Below are positions 11,945-23,901 of a stretch of 64,000 bases of DNA, piece after piece (the stretch's first letter is position 1; each line of letters opens with the position of its first letter). Source of the DNA: Strongyloides papillosus. Lineage: Eukaryota; Nematoda; Chromadorea; Rhabditida; Strongyloididae. Position numbers and translations under genes: made by a program. The DNA lies in NCBI GenBank assembly GCA_005656395.1, contig SRSI01000077.1, positions 1,853,206-1,917,205 of the forward strand. The letters are read 5' to 3'. The notes under the pieces were generated by a model. The model did no database searches and was not told where the DNA came from. It was given only the letters and a program-made list of their open reading frames with translations.

Positions 11945-14265
11945 ATGAAAGAAAGTTTTAATATGACGAAAATGCATTCACCTGACATTAATGTAAGTTT
12001 TGTTAATTTAAATAAAAACTTTTCCATTTTTTTTTGCATTTTTTATTATAGTTATGCAAGTATGATTTAAACAATTCAAAAAGAAATGATGAAAAAAAAC
12101 ATTCACCAATAAATATTATGATATCAAAAATGTTATCATTGATCCCTATTTTATCATGGCTTCCTAAATATAGAATAAAGGATAATCTTATACATGATAT
12201 CATTTCTGGAATAACAACGGGAATTCTTCATATTCCTCAGGTATAATCTATTTTTTATTTGATATTATCATTTTTTTAAAATGTTTTATAAAAAAATTAA
12301 TCTTCAGGGTATAGCTTATGCTAAGCTTACAAATGTTCCACCTGTATACGGACTTTACGTTAGTTTCCTTGCTCCGCTAATCTACATGATTTTTGGAACT
12401 TCAAGACATGCAAGTATAGGGACTAGTAGTTTTATTTGTTTAATGTCTGGTGTTACAGCACAAATGATTCATGAAAAATATGATATATTTACTGATGAGA
12501 ATTTTAATGATACAGTAATTAATTATGAAGATGAATGGAAGAAAAATCTTACTAATATAGAAATAACAACAGCTACAACATTTACAATTGGTATTATTCT
12601 TATATTAGGTGGTATATTTCGATTAAAGATTATAACAACTTATATGCCTGATTCTTTAATAAAAGGTTTTACAACAGGTGCTGCATTTCATGTAGCTTTA
12701 TCACAGATTGATGATATTATGGGCATTAATATACCTAGATTTTCAGGACTTGGAAATTTTGTTTATGTATGTTAATAATTGTAAAATCAACAAGTAAGAT
12801 AACATTTTTTACATGTTTTTTTTAGAAAATAATAGCATTATTTAAAGAAATACCGTACGTTAATATTTATACCTTAACAACAAGTATAATAACCTTTTTA
12901 TTTTATTATCTTGGAGATAATTTTGTTACACCATTTTTAAATAAAAAAACAGGAAAAAAACTAATAATTCCATATGATGTAATTTCAATGATAATATTTA
13001 CGGCGCTTTCAAGTTCCTTCCTATTTAAGGATATCATAAACATGTCTGTTGTTGGTGATATTCCAACACAAATACCTTCTCCAAATTTACCCATTTTTAA
13101 ACTTATCCCTGATATTTTTGGTAATTGTATTTTGATTAGTATTGTTTGTTTAACTGTTCACTTATCAATGGTGAAGATGCTAGCAACAAAATATAGTTAT
13201 GAAGATGAATTAAAAGTTGGACAGGAAATTTATGCACTTGGATTTACCTCAATTTTGTCTTCATTTTTTCCAGTTTTTCCTTCAGCAATAGCTATGTCAA
13301 GAACCATGGTTTTAGTTAATTCTGGTGGAAAAACTCAATTGACAAATCTTTTTAGTTGTATCCTTATGGCGATTGTAATTTTATATATTGGTCCATTTTT
13401 ATATAACTTGCCAATGGTATGATTTATTTTAAATAACGATGTTTACATAAACACATACTTTTTAGTGTATTTTATCAACTATAATTATATATGCCTTAAG
13501 GTCAATGTTTTTATCAATATTTCAAATACCTAAAATGTTTCAAGAAAGTAGATACGATGGTGCAATATATTTAGTTTCATTAGTTATAACAATAATTGCT
13601 GATATAGTGTACGGATTAATTGTAGCAATAATTTTTGCTTTATTTACAATAGTGGTACGAACACAAAAACCAAAATGGTCACTTCTTTTTCCAGTATCAT
13701 CACATCTAATACAACCTTTATCTTTTCATCCCAATAAAATCAATATTGATAAATCTTTTGAACTGGGTAAATTTTTTAAGGATCAATCCTTGACATTACA
13801 TCAACCATTGTTTGCTGTACATCGTTTTGAAGGTTCTATAATTTTTACTAATGCTGAAGAATTTAGAAATAGTTGTATAAAATCTTTAGAAGAATTAAAG
13901 CAAAGAAATTGTATTAAATATCTTGACCATGTTGATAACATAAACACTGACGTAATACTAATAATAGATTTTTCACGTGTTATAGAAATAGACCTGGCTG
14001 GAATTAAGTGCTTAAAAGAAGTTATAATAAATTCTAATAACGTCAATATTCAAGTTATTGGTGTAAACGTAAATGGTATGTTTTTATTATACAGTGTAAT
14101 AATTAATTATTACTTTTAGAATCTGTATTGAGAATACTTGAAATTACAGGAATTACAAAAACCAGGATTATTTTTTATGATAATCTTCAGAAAGCAATTT
14201 CTTCCATTACTTCGATTGACAGTAATAAAAAAAAATTTGATGATAGTTATGTGATTAAGTTATAA
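11945..14265 (+). CDS. SLC26/SulP-family anion transporter
   Basis: Six exons: 11945-11992, 12052-12240, 12308-12766, 12826-13416, 13466-14075 and 14120-14265. All introns are 44-67 bp with GT..AG ends, and the joined frame is open for 680 residues, the usual length for SLC26. The SulP signature GIAYAKLTNVPPVYGLYVSF follows IISGITTGILHIPQ, and FGTSRHASIGTSSF continues the transport core of about 14 membrane helices. From about residue 545 a STAS domain follows (FEGSIIFTNAEEF, VILIIDFSRVIEIDLAGIKC). Family members exchange sulfate, chloride, bicarbonate or oxalate; several nematode sulp genes are expressed in excretory or intestinal cells. Substrate is unknown. It is tail-to-tail with the class-3 lipase, with 157 bp between. 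Confidence 0.93.
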
Positions 14266-14422
14266 ATAAAAATTATATTTATTTTGGTATAAATTAAATA
14301 AATATAATTTACGTATGTATTAGGACATTATGATTTTAAAATAAATTAATTACTATGTCTACATTTTATTAATTGATCGTTAAATATATTTAAAACATTA
14401 TAAATTGAAAAAAGAAAACCTT

Positions 14423-15593
14423 TTATCCAAATATCTTTTTTACTTTATTTAGTATTTTAAAAAATGTTCCATTACTTGAAGAAGATGCTGAATTTGAAGT
14501 TCCAACTATTTTAACATTTTCAGGTGTTGATTCTGCTATTTCGGCTCCATCAGGAACTAATTCTTCATATCCTCGTGCATTGGGAATACAGCCTAATTTA
14601 CCAAATGACGTTATTTTATGTTCAAAATAATGTCTATGATCACTTATATAAGTGCTATACTTTGAAACTTCAAAACTTAGAGAATCACTACAAGAAAAAT
14701 CTTCATTTATTGGTGAGCCTGTACATTCATAAAATGTATCATTTTCACTCATTCCTGTAGGATACCATATTTCTGTACCATGATGATAAGGATAATCCCC
14801 ACCATATGGATTACATGGTTTGCTATCGTCATTTTTAAATTTAATTAATCTTGAATTAGAATCTTTGGCACAAGCTGGTAAGTGTGGAACAATATCAAGT
14901 CTATGAACAACGCGCCAACTCTTTGGTACTAATCTATCAAATTCAAAAGCAAATTTGGGTGATCCAACTCTTGGTTGTCCGAATGTATATAATGTAATAT
15001 CATCACTACTTCTATAACCTTCAATCTGTGTTCTAATAGCTGCTAATGATGCTAGTGCTCCACCAAGTGAATGACCAGTAATATAAACTTTATAACCATT
15101 ATATTTTGGATCTTCATAGACTTTTATTATATCATCCCATAATATATTATGTGCTTTAAAGAAATATCTGTTAACAAGGCCTACACCATAAAAATCAATT
15201 CCATTTTGTAATGAACTTATACCTTCTCTTAATAATTGTTGCTTAGTTTTAGTACCTCTAAATACTATTATAATTTTTCTTTCAACTTGGCTGACTATAG
15301 TATAAAAAGAGCATATATTGCCACCAGAGTCGCATGATTCGGAATGATTATTAAAAAGTATATATCCTGAATCTGGCCGAAAAGTTCTATAGAAAAATTT
15401 ATTTCACAGAAAAAAATTATTTTTACCTTGCTATACATGGTTCAGGATTGATTGCGTATGCACCAGCACTTAGCATAAATAATACCTTAGCTTCATTTTG
15501 ATTGTATTGCGTCTTTAAAGGAGCTGCAGGTTTTTGAGCTACACTTAAATTAACATTTAAAAAAGTCAATATTAATATTTCTAATAGTAACAT
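14423..15593 (-). CDS. Secreted class-3 lipase
   Basis: Exons 15427-15593 and 14423-15386 are joined over a 40-bp intron (GTAAAA...CTATAG) and give 376 residues with a signal peptide (MLLLEILILTFLNVNLSVA). The fungal-type lipase fold is clear: VFRGT (lid/oxyanion region, near residue 97), the elbow TGHSLGGA with Ser162, GQPRVG, the acid RLDIVPHLP with Asp220, and YHHGTEIWYP with His257/258. The C-terminal cysteines and DHRHYF segment match the nematode extracellular class-3 lipases. It hydrolyses acyl esters outside the cell; gut expression is plausible because a GATA-like TTTAGATAAA lies about 30 bp upstream of the start. No frame break is present. Confidence 0.92.
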
Positions 15594-17020
15594 TTTTTTA
15601 CACCGGTTTAAATAATAAAATTTATCTAAAAAATAATTTTTAAAATATAAATATTTACTATTATTTAAAGCAAGTATAATATTTATAAAACATCATCAAT
15701 GAAAATAACAGTTTATATGACTCATAAAATTTTTCTTTTTTTCGAAAAAAAATTTTAACCACATGCATTCATGTATACATACAATAATAAAAATATTACC
15801 AAAATAATATAATGTAATTAAAGAATATATGAATATTTTATTAAAAATTTAGAATTTATTAAGACTATTGATAGTTTTAAATAATTTATTATGTATTTAA
15901 CTTATTTGAATCGTTGTAATTGAATTTACGTATAATAGTATTACAAAATGTAAATGTAGTATCAATGAATTATATTTATTTTTCTCTAACTATATTTGAA
16001 AATTACATCCTTTTAAGATTTAAGTATTTATAAAAATAAAGTAACAAAATGTAAAAATTCTAAAAGTATTAGACAATAATAAACATCAATTGAAAATTTG
16101 AAAAACATTTTCGGTTATAAGATCATATAAAATAAATTGACAAACTGAATGGTCAAATATCTTTTGTAATCATGTTATAAAGTTTCATTTATATTTAAAA
16201 TGAATAAAATTATTAAAAAAAATGCACATCTATTGTTAATATCAAATAACATAACAATGAGATACTTTTTGTTAAAAATTAAAAGTTTTTTTCTAATTTA
16301 ACTTCCTTTAACAAATAAATATATTTATTTTAGTTTTAAAAATTATTTTTATCCTTTGTAATTATTTGTTTAACTGAGAATTAAAGGGATTTTTTTAATT
16401 TCTTCTTATTAAACTAATGAGATCATTTTGTATTTTCTTTGACAGTTAATTTAGACAATTGTATAACTATATTATAACAAACTAAAATATCCTGTTGTTA
16501 ATTTCAATAGTTTAAATTATTAAAAAATGCAAAAAAACAGGTTTAAATAAAATATTTCGATAATACTTTACTATTAATCTTTCAATTAAACAATCAATGA
16601 TGATATTAATACTTTCAATGGTATAAATACGATCAATATTAAAATTTCAAAAACAATAATAATTCAAAAGAAATTTTTTTATTAAATTTTATGTTGTTAT
16701 ACACAATTATTTTAAAACTAGATTTGTTATTCGATATTAATTGATAGATTCATATTTTATATTAATCTTTATTAATCTAAATGTAAATAAATAATATTTT
16801 GATTTAGAAAGAAAGATTTTTAAATAAAAGCTCATATTATACAACAAATAGAAATAAATCTTTGTATTATTAAGATTATCTTATAATTACACAATTTTAT
16901 ATAAAATAATTTAAATATTTGAAAAATAATTATACGATTAATCTAAAAAACAATTTATGTAAGTATATTTATGAGTATAATGACAAACAGAACTTCTATT
17001 TTTATGAGATCATTATTAAT
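15594..17020. other. Intergenic region, no gene seen
   Basis: About 1.4 kb of AT-rich DNA between the lipase start and the foldback element. No reading frame, RNA gene or ordered repeat recognised. Confidence 0.55.
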
Positions 17021-17024
17021 AGAA

Positions 17025-17420
17025 CACACCGCTAACGCGTAGTATTAAAAACGGGATTTTGCATAAATGACGCTTTTCCGCGTCGTTTTTATAAAATCTC
17101 ATATCTTCGAGGCGCACCGTAAAAGTAATATTAAAATTTTTTCAATTGTTATTTTTATTAAAAATTAGGTATTATGCTTTTTTAAAAATTCAAAAATTTT
17201 AATTTTGAAGGTGTTTTTCACCTCAAAAAATACCCAAAAATGGCACTTTTTGGGACTTTACAGGAGCTACCACGAGTTTTCAAAAAATATGAGATAGATG
17301 TCATTCGGTTCCTAAACTTCTTATCTATAACATATTTTTTTTTCAAAGGATGTTTTACGACTGGGAAAAAAGTTATGAGGCAAAAAGTAATTTTACCTCA
17401 AAAAGTACCAAACTTTTAAT
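17025..17420 (+). repeat. Left inverted arm of the foldback element
   Basis: Runs from CACACCG through AATTAGGTATTAT and GGCACTTTTTGGGACTTTAC to the segment CCTCAAAAAGTACCAAA near 17397-17413. Each of these blocks recurs in reverse complement in the right arm. An open frame of 59 codons starts at the ATG in this arm, but most differences from the right-arm copy change amino acids, so it is not treated as a gene. Confidence 0.75.
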
Positions 17421-18189
17421 AATAAAGAACGAAAAAATAGTTTTTACGTAATTTTCCTTAGTATTTTTATTTAATTTTAAATACTTAGTATATAAAAGTA
17501 AGAAAAACGAGAAAATTTTTAAAGTATTACCAATTTCTAAGTCATGATAATTATTCGTTATTCCCATTAAATAAAACACTTTTTTTATTGTTTTGGGGTA
17601 TTATAATTTGTATAATGAAAACTAATTGAGTAATTCTTAAGCCAAGCATATAAACCTTTAATTTCTTGCTCACTGAAATACCAAAAAGTCCCATAATCAC
17701 CAATAAATTTAACTAAATGATCAATCAAATATATGATATTTCGGTAATACAAAGAATTTTTTAGTTAAAGTTAAATGTTTGCAAAGATTATTCAAACTTT
17801 AAATGTAGATATTCAAAACATTTTGTTAATTCATCAGTAATGCATAATTAGAACTTATATAAAAAGTCCTAAGGCTTTTAAAAAGTTCATTTCTTTTTTT
17901 TGTTTGTCCATTAGCATATTTAAATTGAGACAGCTAGTTTTAAATCTTAATAAAGCAAATTTTATTTTTCTAGGCATATTGAGATAGGTAAATAAATCAA
18001 ATAGTTAAGAAAAATTAATTGTTTATGCCTTTATAGCTAACAATTGTTGGCATTTTTAATCAAAAATCACTTTGTTTTGATAAAGAGCCTGTTGGCACTT
18101 TTTACATGTTTATTGTTTGCTTTTTTTATTTGTTTGCATTCTTTAAAAGTTTTATAATATATATTTTTAATTTTAAGTATGTTTTATAA

Positions 18190-18602
18190 TTTTAACAATT
18201 ATTTTTTATCATTTTTACAATAAAATTTGGTACTTTTTGAGGTAAACTTACTTTTTGCCTCATAACTTTTTTCCCAGTCGTAAAACATCCTCTGAAAAAA
18301 AAATATGCTATAGATAAGAAGTTCACGAATCGAATGACATCTGTCTCATATTTTTTGAAATCCCGTGGTAGCTTCTGTAAAGTCCCAAAAAGTGCCATTT
18401 TTGGGTATTTTTTGAGATGAAAAACACCTTTAAAATTGGAATTTTTGAATTTTTAAAAATATATAATACCTAATTTTTAATAAAAATAACAATACAAAAT
18501 GTTTTAATATCACTTTTACAATGCGCCCTAAAGTTATAAAAATGCGTCTCTACCCGCCAAAATGCGCGAAAAAGCATAAAATCCGGTCATCTTACCGGTG
18601 TG
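18190..18602 (-). repeat. Right inverted arm of the foldback element
   Basis: Reverse-complement counterpart of the left arm, from TTTGGTACTTTTTGAGG near 18227-18243 out to CGGTGTG at 18596-18602. The terminal 20 bp differ from the left end more than the inner part does, so the arms are not freshly homogenised. Confidence 0.75.
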
Positions 18603-18606
18603 AGAA

Positions 18607-19860
18607 GACTACATAGTGATTTAGATGTAGATTTATGTATATTTTCTTCGATCCCAATAATGCAAATTTTAAAAAAGCAGTTTAAGACATATCAAAAAAT
18701 ATAATTGTAATAGATAGTCAAACATAAAAATAATTTAATTGACGAATTTTTTATAATCACTAATGTATATTTTATATCAAATGATTTTATTTTTGTATAC
18801 TTCTTTCCTAATATAATAGCAATTTCTGTTCGGCCTTTAAACTTTTATTAGTTAAAAATGCGTTTTAACTTCTATCATGCACTAATAAATAATAACAATA
18901 TGATAAATAAATCCATTGTTGATTAAAAGCTTTAAAATATGTTAAATTTATTATTGCAATTCCAAAAAAATTACACCTTGGTAATGTATGACATATTATC
19001 ATTAGTAATACTTCAGCCTATAATTTTTGAACAGTCTATTGAACTTTATACTATCTAGAATTATTGAAAGCATGAATTTCCGGGAAAAGATTGCCATGCG
19101 ATACTTTAATAACCTTATTAGTTATTTTTAATAAAGCAATTGATTTACCAATAGATAAATGAATATTTCTTGTTTCGAAAATTATTGTTCAAAAATTATA
19201 GCAATAATTCGTTGATTTGGTTGGTTCCTCTTGCTAAAGTTATTTAAAATTTATAAATTATAATATTAATACTTATTAAGAAATTTGTTTACCGTAATAA
19301 TGTTTAATAAATTTAGGAGTATTATTTTGAATTGTCAAAAAATTATTTATAAATGTAACCTTTCATTTTTTAAATATAACTAACTTTTTGCAGTAAATTT
19401 GAAGTACTACAATAAAAATAATAATATAAAAAAATATTTATTAAATAATAAACAGTATTCACAGATCTTAAGTAACATATTAAATTTTATTTACATATGC
19501 AAGTTATCCAAAAAAAATCATTAAAAGTAATCTTTTAATAAGGGTTATTTCTTACAATAAATATACAGTTTTTTTTAATTTTTAAAGTATTATTAAAATT
19601 TTAATCGCGGTAATGTTTTTTAATTGTTAATGAAGTTTTCTGATCACATAGTTAATTTTAAATAATATTACGTTTAAAAATTTGTAATGTAGCAATCACT
19701 CAAGTACATAAATTGGCAAAATCTAAAATTTAAACGATAATATCGTACTTCTACACTTTTTTTGGTGACAATGCAAACTCTTACAAACTGATTAATATTT
19801 TATGAAATAAAAATACTGTTGTACATAGAGAAACAACAACATATTCTAATTGTTTGCATA
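18607..19860. other. Intergenic region, no gene seen
   Basis: About 1.25 kb between the foldback element and the end of atg-18. AT-rich, no coding or RNA signal recognised. Confidence 0.5.
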
Positions 19861-21140
19861 TCAACCCAAAGGTGGGAATTCTTCTTGTTTTTCTCCTCCG
19901 CCAATAACAGATAATTTTTTTTCTCCTTCATTATCAGCAACCTTTCCAGATTTTTGTACAGAATTAGAAGAATTTGTTTGTGTTACTGATGTAATACCAG
20001 AATCATTGTTACTGTTTTGTGCTACGTTTGCCGTTGGACCAATAATGTATTGATGTAGTAAAGAACACTCACCTCCTTCTGGTGGAATATGATAGCAATA
20101 AAGATAGCCACCAGTTGTGGCAACCAAAAGATGTGAGAGTTTATTTATTACAGGCATACAAACAACATTCTTGAATCCAGAACGTGGTAATGTTGCCGTT
20201 GCATATGATTTTGATCGTGACATTACTTCACTGACTTGGGTAGGAAGATATGGAGAAAATTGCTTTTGAATATATCCTACCCATGTTCCTAAATTTTGAT
20301 CATCATCATTCTGTTTACCTTCATTTTGTGGAATTAGTTTAAAAATGTGTACTGTTTCCGTGTTACTTGATGCCGCAAGATATCCAGAACAAGGAGAAAA
20401 TGCTAGAGAATAAATCGTAACACATCTAGAAACACCACGAGAAAATTCGAATAATTTTTCACCAGATGCAACATCCCATATTCTAATAACGGTACCTTTT
20501 GTAGAAGAAGTAGCAATCATAGTGCCTTCATTGTTAAATTTTAAAGCAGCTAATGGAGAATCATGAGCATGTATTATTATTGCAGAATTGCAATTGTTAC
20601 CATCATAGATATTTACAATTCCACTGTGGGCATCACCAGGATAAGCAACAAAAGATGGCTCATTATTAGATAAATCTATTATTCCATTTGGATTCCTTGG
20701 TGTATCATTGATTGTTTGGATTTTTTTCATGTCACGGACATTATGTATATGAATAGTTTCTTCAAGACAAATAATAATTCTCTAAAATTATAATAATAAA
20801 TAAGGATTTTTACAAAACTTACGTATCTGTTTAATCTTACAGCTACAACAGAGTTCACACATGGTTGATTACATACTTCAATATTTTTTGCAAAATTACA
20901 TACAATAAGATGTCTTGGTTTGTTTCTATGAACAAGTGTAATCAAATTAGATGAAAACAATCTTTCAAAATGAATTACTTCTTTATATTCTGGATTTGTA
21001 CATTCACTAATTTTTCCTAATTTATCAACCGTCGAAATATTATAAATTGAATATCCTCTTTCATGGCCAACAAGAAGACTCTTAAGGTCTTGGTTGAATG
21101 TTACACAATGGACTTCACCAATTCGTATTTCATTGTCCAT
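19861..21140 (-). CDS. atg-18: ATG-18 / WIPI1-2 autophagy beta-propeller
   Basis: Exons 20823-21140 and 19861-20781 flank a 41-bp GTAAGT...TTTTAG intron at a codon boundary and encode 412 residues. I start at the ATG at 21138-21140 because a TTTCAG acceptor lies 29 bp upstream (21169-21174), interrupting any longer frame. The protein is a seven-bladed PROPPIN: FNQDLKSLLVGHERGYSIYNI in blade 1, HDSPLAALKFNNEGTMIATS and GTVIRIWDVASGEKLFEF in blades 4-5, then RCVTIYSLAFSPCSGYLAASS. PROPPINs bind PI3P on nascent autophagosomes. The phosphoinositide motif, normally FRRG, is FSRG at residues 219-222. The Ser/Asn-rich tail is typical. It is likely co-directional with GET1 in a possible operon. Confidence 0.9.
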
Positions 21141-21168
21141 AGTAGAATAATTATCAAAATAAATATTC

Positions 21169-21174
21169 CTGAAA
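21169..21174 (-). promoter_or_regulatory. Putative splice-leader trans-splice acceptor of atg-18
   Basis: TTTCAG on the minus strand, 28 bases before the atg-18 ATG and about 300 bases after the stop codon of the upstream GET1 gene. It has the consensus of nematode splice acceptors and no partner donor is needed if it receives a spliced leader. Trans-splicing is inferred. Confidence 0.4.
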
Positions 21175-21475
21175 TTATGTATAATATACATTTTTTCATT
21201 CAACAAATAAAATAATCAAAATAAGATACTTTTGACGATGTTAACGCAACAAAGTAAAAACACATAATAATATGTAGTTGTTTTGTACATGCTATTTTAA
21301 AATATTGTCTCTCTTACATAACAAAAAAGCAAAGAAAATCAAAAAAAATCATATCTTAAACAAACAATTGAAACGTTTGTTATGGTCAGTTAACAATATA
21401 ATTTCATTCTTCTTAACTTTATATTTTTTGATAATAAAAATTAAATCAATTTAAATATGTAGTAAAAATAACGTT

Positions 21476-22175
21476 TTAGTTCACTTTCTTATCATTTGTC
21501 ACATTACAATAAGAGCGTGATTTTAAACCATTAACTAGATATTCCAAAGATAAAATAGTAATTGTAGCAAAAACAATAGTTGAAATAGGAGTAACATCCT
21601 CTTTATAAATAGAATTTGAAAAAAAGACATTGGGAAATGCTAGAATTCTATAGAACAATGGAAAATCATACTTTGGAACCGTAAAAATTACTGAAGAAAA
21701 AGAATGGTAAGTTAAATAAGAAATAAGGCTTGCCCTAGCAATTAATAAACAAATATTTTCCATAATACTACTATTATTATTAACCTTTTCTAAAATTTTC
21801 TTTTTTTCATGTTCTAATTTAACGATTTTCCTTTCTATTTTCATGTGTTGTGCAAAGTCATCTTTAATCGAGTATTTATTTCTTTCAGATGTCAATTTTC
21901 TTATCTCTGCATCATTTTCCTTCAGCAATCTCTCATCCTCCGTCAATTGAGCAAGTTTAGTTAACTAAAAAAATAATTTGTTAAAATATATTTATTTTTA
22001 TTCATTAAAGTAGGTATTTTAAAATTAAACCAACCTGAATTTTGAGAAATGAAGAAATATAGATCCAATATCTAGCTATAATCACGACCAAAAATGAACA
22101 GAATAATTTATAGCTATCTAAATTTTCATTTATTTGATAAACTTTACCGATATAAAGTTCTCTATTATCATCCAT
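21476..22175 (-). CDS. GET1: GET1/WRB, tail-anchored protein insertion receptor subunit
   Basis: Exons 22035-22175 and 21476-21964 are joined over a 70-bp GTTGGT...TTTTTAG intron and give 209 residues. The first exon encodes a luminal N-terminus and the first membrane helix (LFCSFLVVIIARYWIYISSF). The second encodes the cytosolic coiled coil with the conserved block KDDFAQHMKIERKIVKLEHE, matching the WRB/Get1 coiled coil that receives Get3/TRC40, and then two more membrane helices ending in CNVTNDKKVN. The protein sits in the ER membrane and inserts tail-anchored proteins. A TTTATAG acceptor just upstream of the ATG (22184-22190) may be a trans-splice site. It lies directly upstream of atg-18 on the same strand. 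Confidence 0.82.
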
Positions 22176-22190
22176 CTCTCTTTCTATAAA

Positions 22191-23901
22191 AATAAAAAAA
22201 ATTCCTTGACTAAAAAATGATCGCGAATTTCACAAAATTTACAATTTACTAATACAACGTCACTTTTAATACATCACGTGGGATATTTCCTATTGTCATA
22301 CTATTCCTTTAAATATCAAAAACAGGAGACAAGCATTCAAAACAGATAATATTCTCAAATATTCTAAATATTTTTCTTATAAAAGGTATATTGAACTAAA
22401 AAACGACTACCGATAATGAGAAAAATAATAAGACAATAGATGACAATAAACAAAAAGATAGTAGCAATCATAATAAAAATTAAAAATAAGAAAAATCATT
22501 TTGATTATCGATAGATGAACTATAAAAGCATTAGACATAAGATACAAAACCTACTATTGCCAAAACAACACTCAAATGTTGAAGAAAGAGGGATGCAATA
22601 TGAATAATGGCCTATCACGACTATGTACCCCCGAAATACACACTAGATATGTCTCTCTTTATATGTAATAGTTAGTATTACAAAAGTTATACTAAGTAAA
22701 AACCTATGTAAAATAATAATAACATATATTCTCTTTCTTTTCAATAAACAGGATATAATTTATTAACAATAATGTTGTTAATAACAAGATCCAAACTAAA
22801 ATATTATAACTGAATCATGTGTAGAGATAAACTGGACAAAATAAAATATTAAAGCAACATAGATTGATTACTTAAATTATAGACATTCATCCATTAACAC
22901 TTAAAAAACATCTAAAAATTACAATGATTATTTATATAAAACAATTAGCTTATAAAAACAAAACTTGAATATATCATAGGATACTAATGAAATGCAACAT
23001 AAAAAATAATTTTTCTAGCAATAACACTTGATTTTCCTTCTCGTCACTCCAGACAATTTTTGTACATCTTTCCAACAATCTTGTCTTGAAGCAATGTTTT
23101 TTTAAAATTTATTATTATTACTATAGGAAATTTTTCGGTAAGTGATCAATTATTCAACGTGACTTGAAACCCCCGTCATAAATTATGTAAGCTGTCTAAA
23201 ATGAAGCTTGTTTATATTTTTTGAGATACCATTGTATTACGCCTATGTAGTAATGATATTCAAATAAAAGGAAGAAAGGTTTTGTTATTGACAAAAATTT
23301 TTTCACAGATTAAATAGAAATTAATTATTAAAAAAACAATGTATTCTATAAAATACTACCGTCTATTTATTTATTGTCAAGAATTGAGTGTCGAAATAAT
23401 ATATTTTAATAAAACATCTACCATTAAGAATATTGGAAAAATCAAAATACAACGCTAGACTTTTTTATGTAAAAATTTATTTAATCAAATTTTAATATAA
23501 GAAACCATAATTTTTCAATATGATAAAATAATAAGATATTAAAAAATATACAAGTGACATTGAAATATTGTAAGTAAAAAATCGGAAAAAAATAATTAAG
23601 ATTATTTTGTGAAAAAAAAGTTCTTTGCTTCATTATTTTTGTTTGAAATCTGAAAAACACATTCAAAAAAGCAGATATTTTATTTTGCCATTTATCTCCT
23701 ATTGGTTCTCACTTCTTTCCGATAAAACTATAGAATATCTTTTTTTACCACCAAAGTAATCATAAAACTTCTTTTGAAAGAACGTATATCACATATGATA
23801 ATATAATTTTTTTTTAATTCTTAGAGTCCTTTAAGTTACCCGTTAATAGATACAAATAATAATTAAACATTCAGTTCTTTTAAAAACAAATTATACATTT
23901 T
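22191..23901. other. Intergenic region, no gene seen
   Basis: About 1.7 kb between the GET1 start and the abl-1 stop codon. It should contain the GET1 promoter and the abl-1 3' untranslated region. No additional gene, RNA or repeat recognised. Confidence 0.5.

Larger units (their letters stand above)
17025..18602. mobile_element. Foldback / long-TIR non-autonomous DNA element
   Basis: Two inverted arms face each other: left about 17025-17420, right about 18190-18602. They match over almost their whole length with scattered substitutions and small indels. The ends read CACACCG on the left and CGGTGTG on the right and are bordered by AGAA at 17021-17024 and 18603-18606, a perfect 4-bp direct repeat that looks like a target-site duplication. 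The first about 100 bp of each arm are CG-rich compared with the surroundings. Each arm holds a small internal palindrome (CCCAAAAA...TTTTTGGG). The central about 770 bp has no transposase or other recognisable gene. It fits a foldback or MITE-like element mobilised in trans; the superfamily is not identified. Confidence 0.75.

Noticed and set aside
14524..14760. Plus-strand frame antisense to the class-3 lipase
   Set aside because: Shadow of a gene whose minus-strand product has the full lipase motif set.
17373..17579. Minus-strand open frame inside the foldback element
   Set aside because: A/T-driven composition, partly in the left arm; no transposase motif (no catalytic D-D-E/D pattern).
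18192..18398. Minus-strand open frame of 68 codons in the right foldback arm
   Set aside because: Its counterpart in the left arm differs mostly by amino-acid-changing substitutions, so it is unlikely to be a selected gene.
21141..21206. Upstream ATG that would extend atg-18 by 22 residues
   Set aside because: A TTTCAG acceptor lies between it and the family-typical start, and the added residues do not resemble PROPPIN N-termini.
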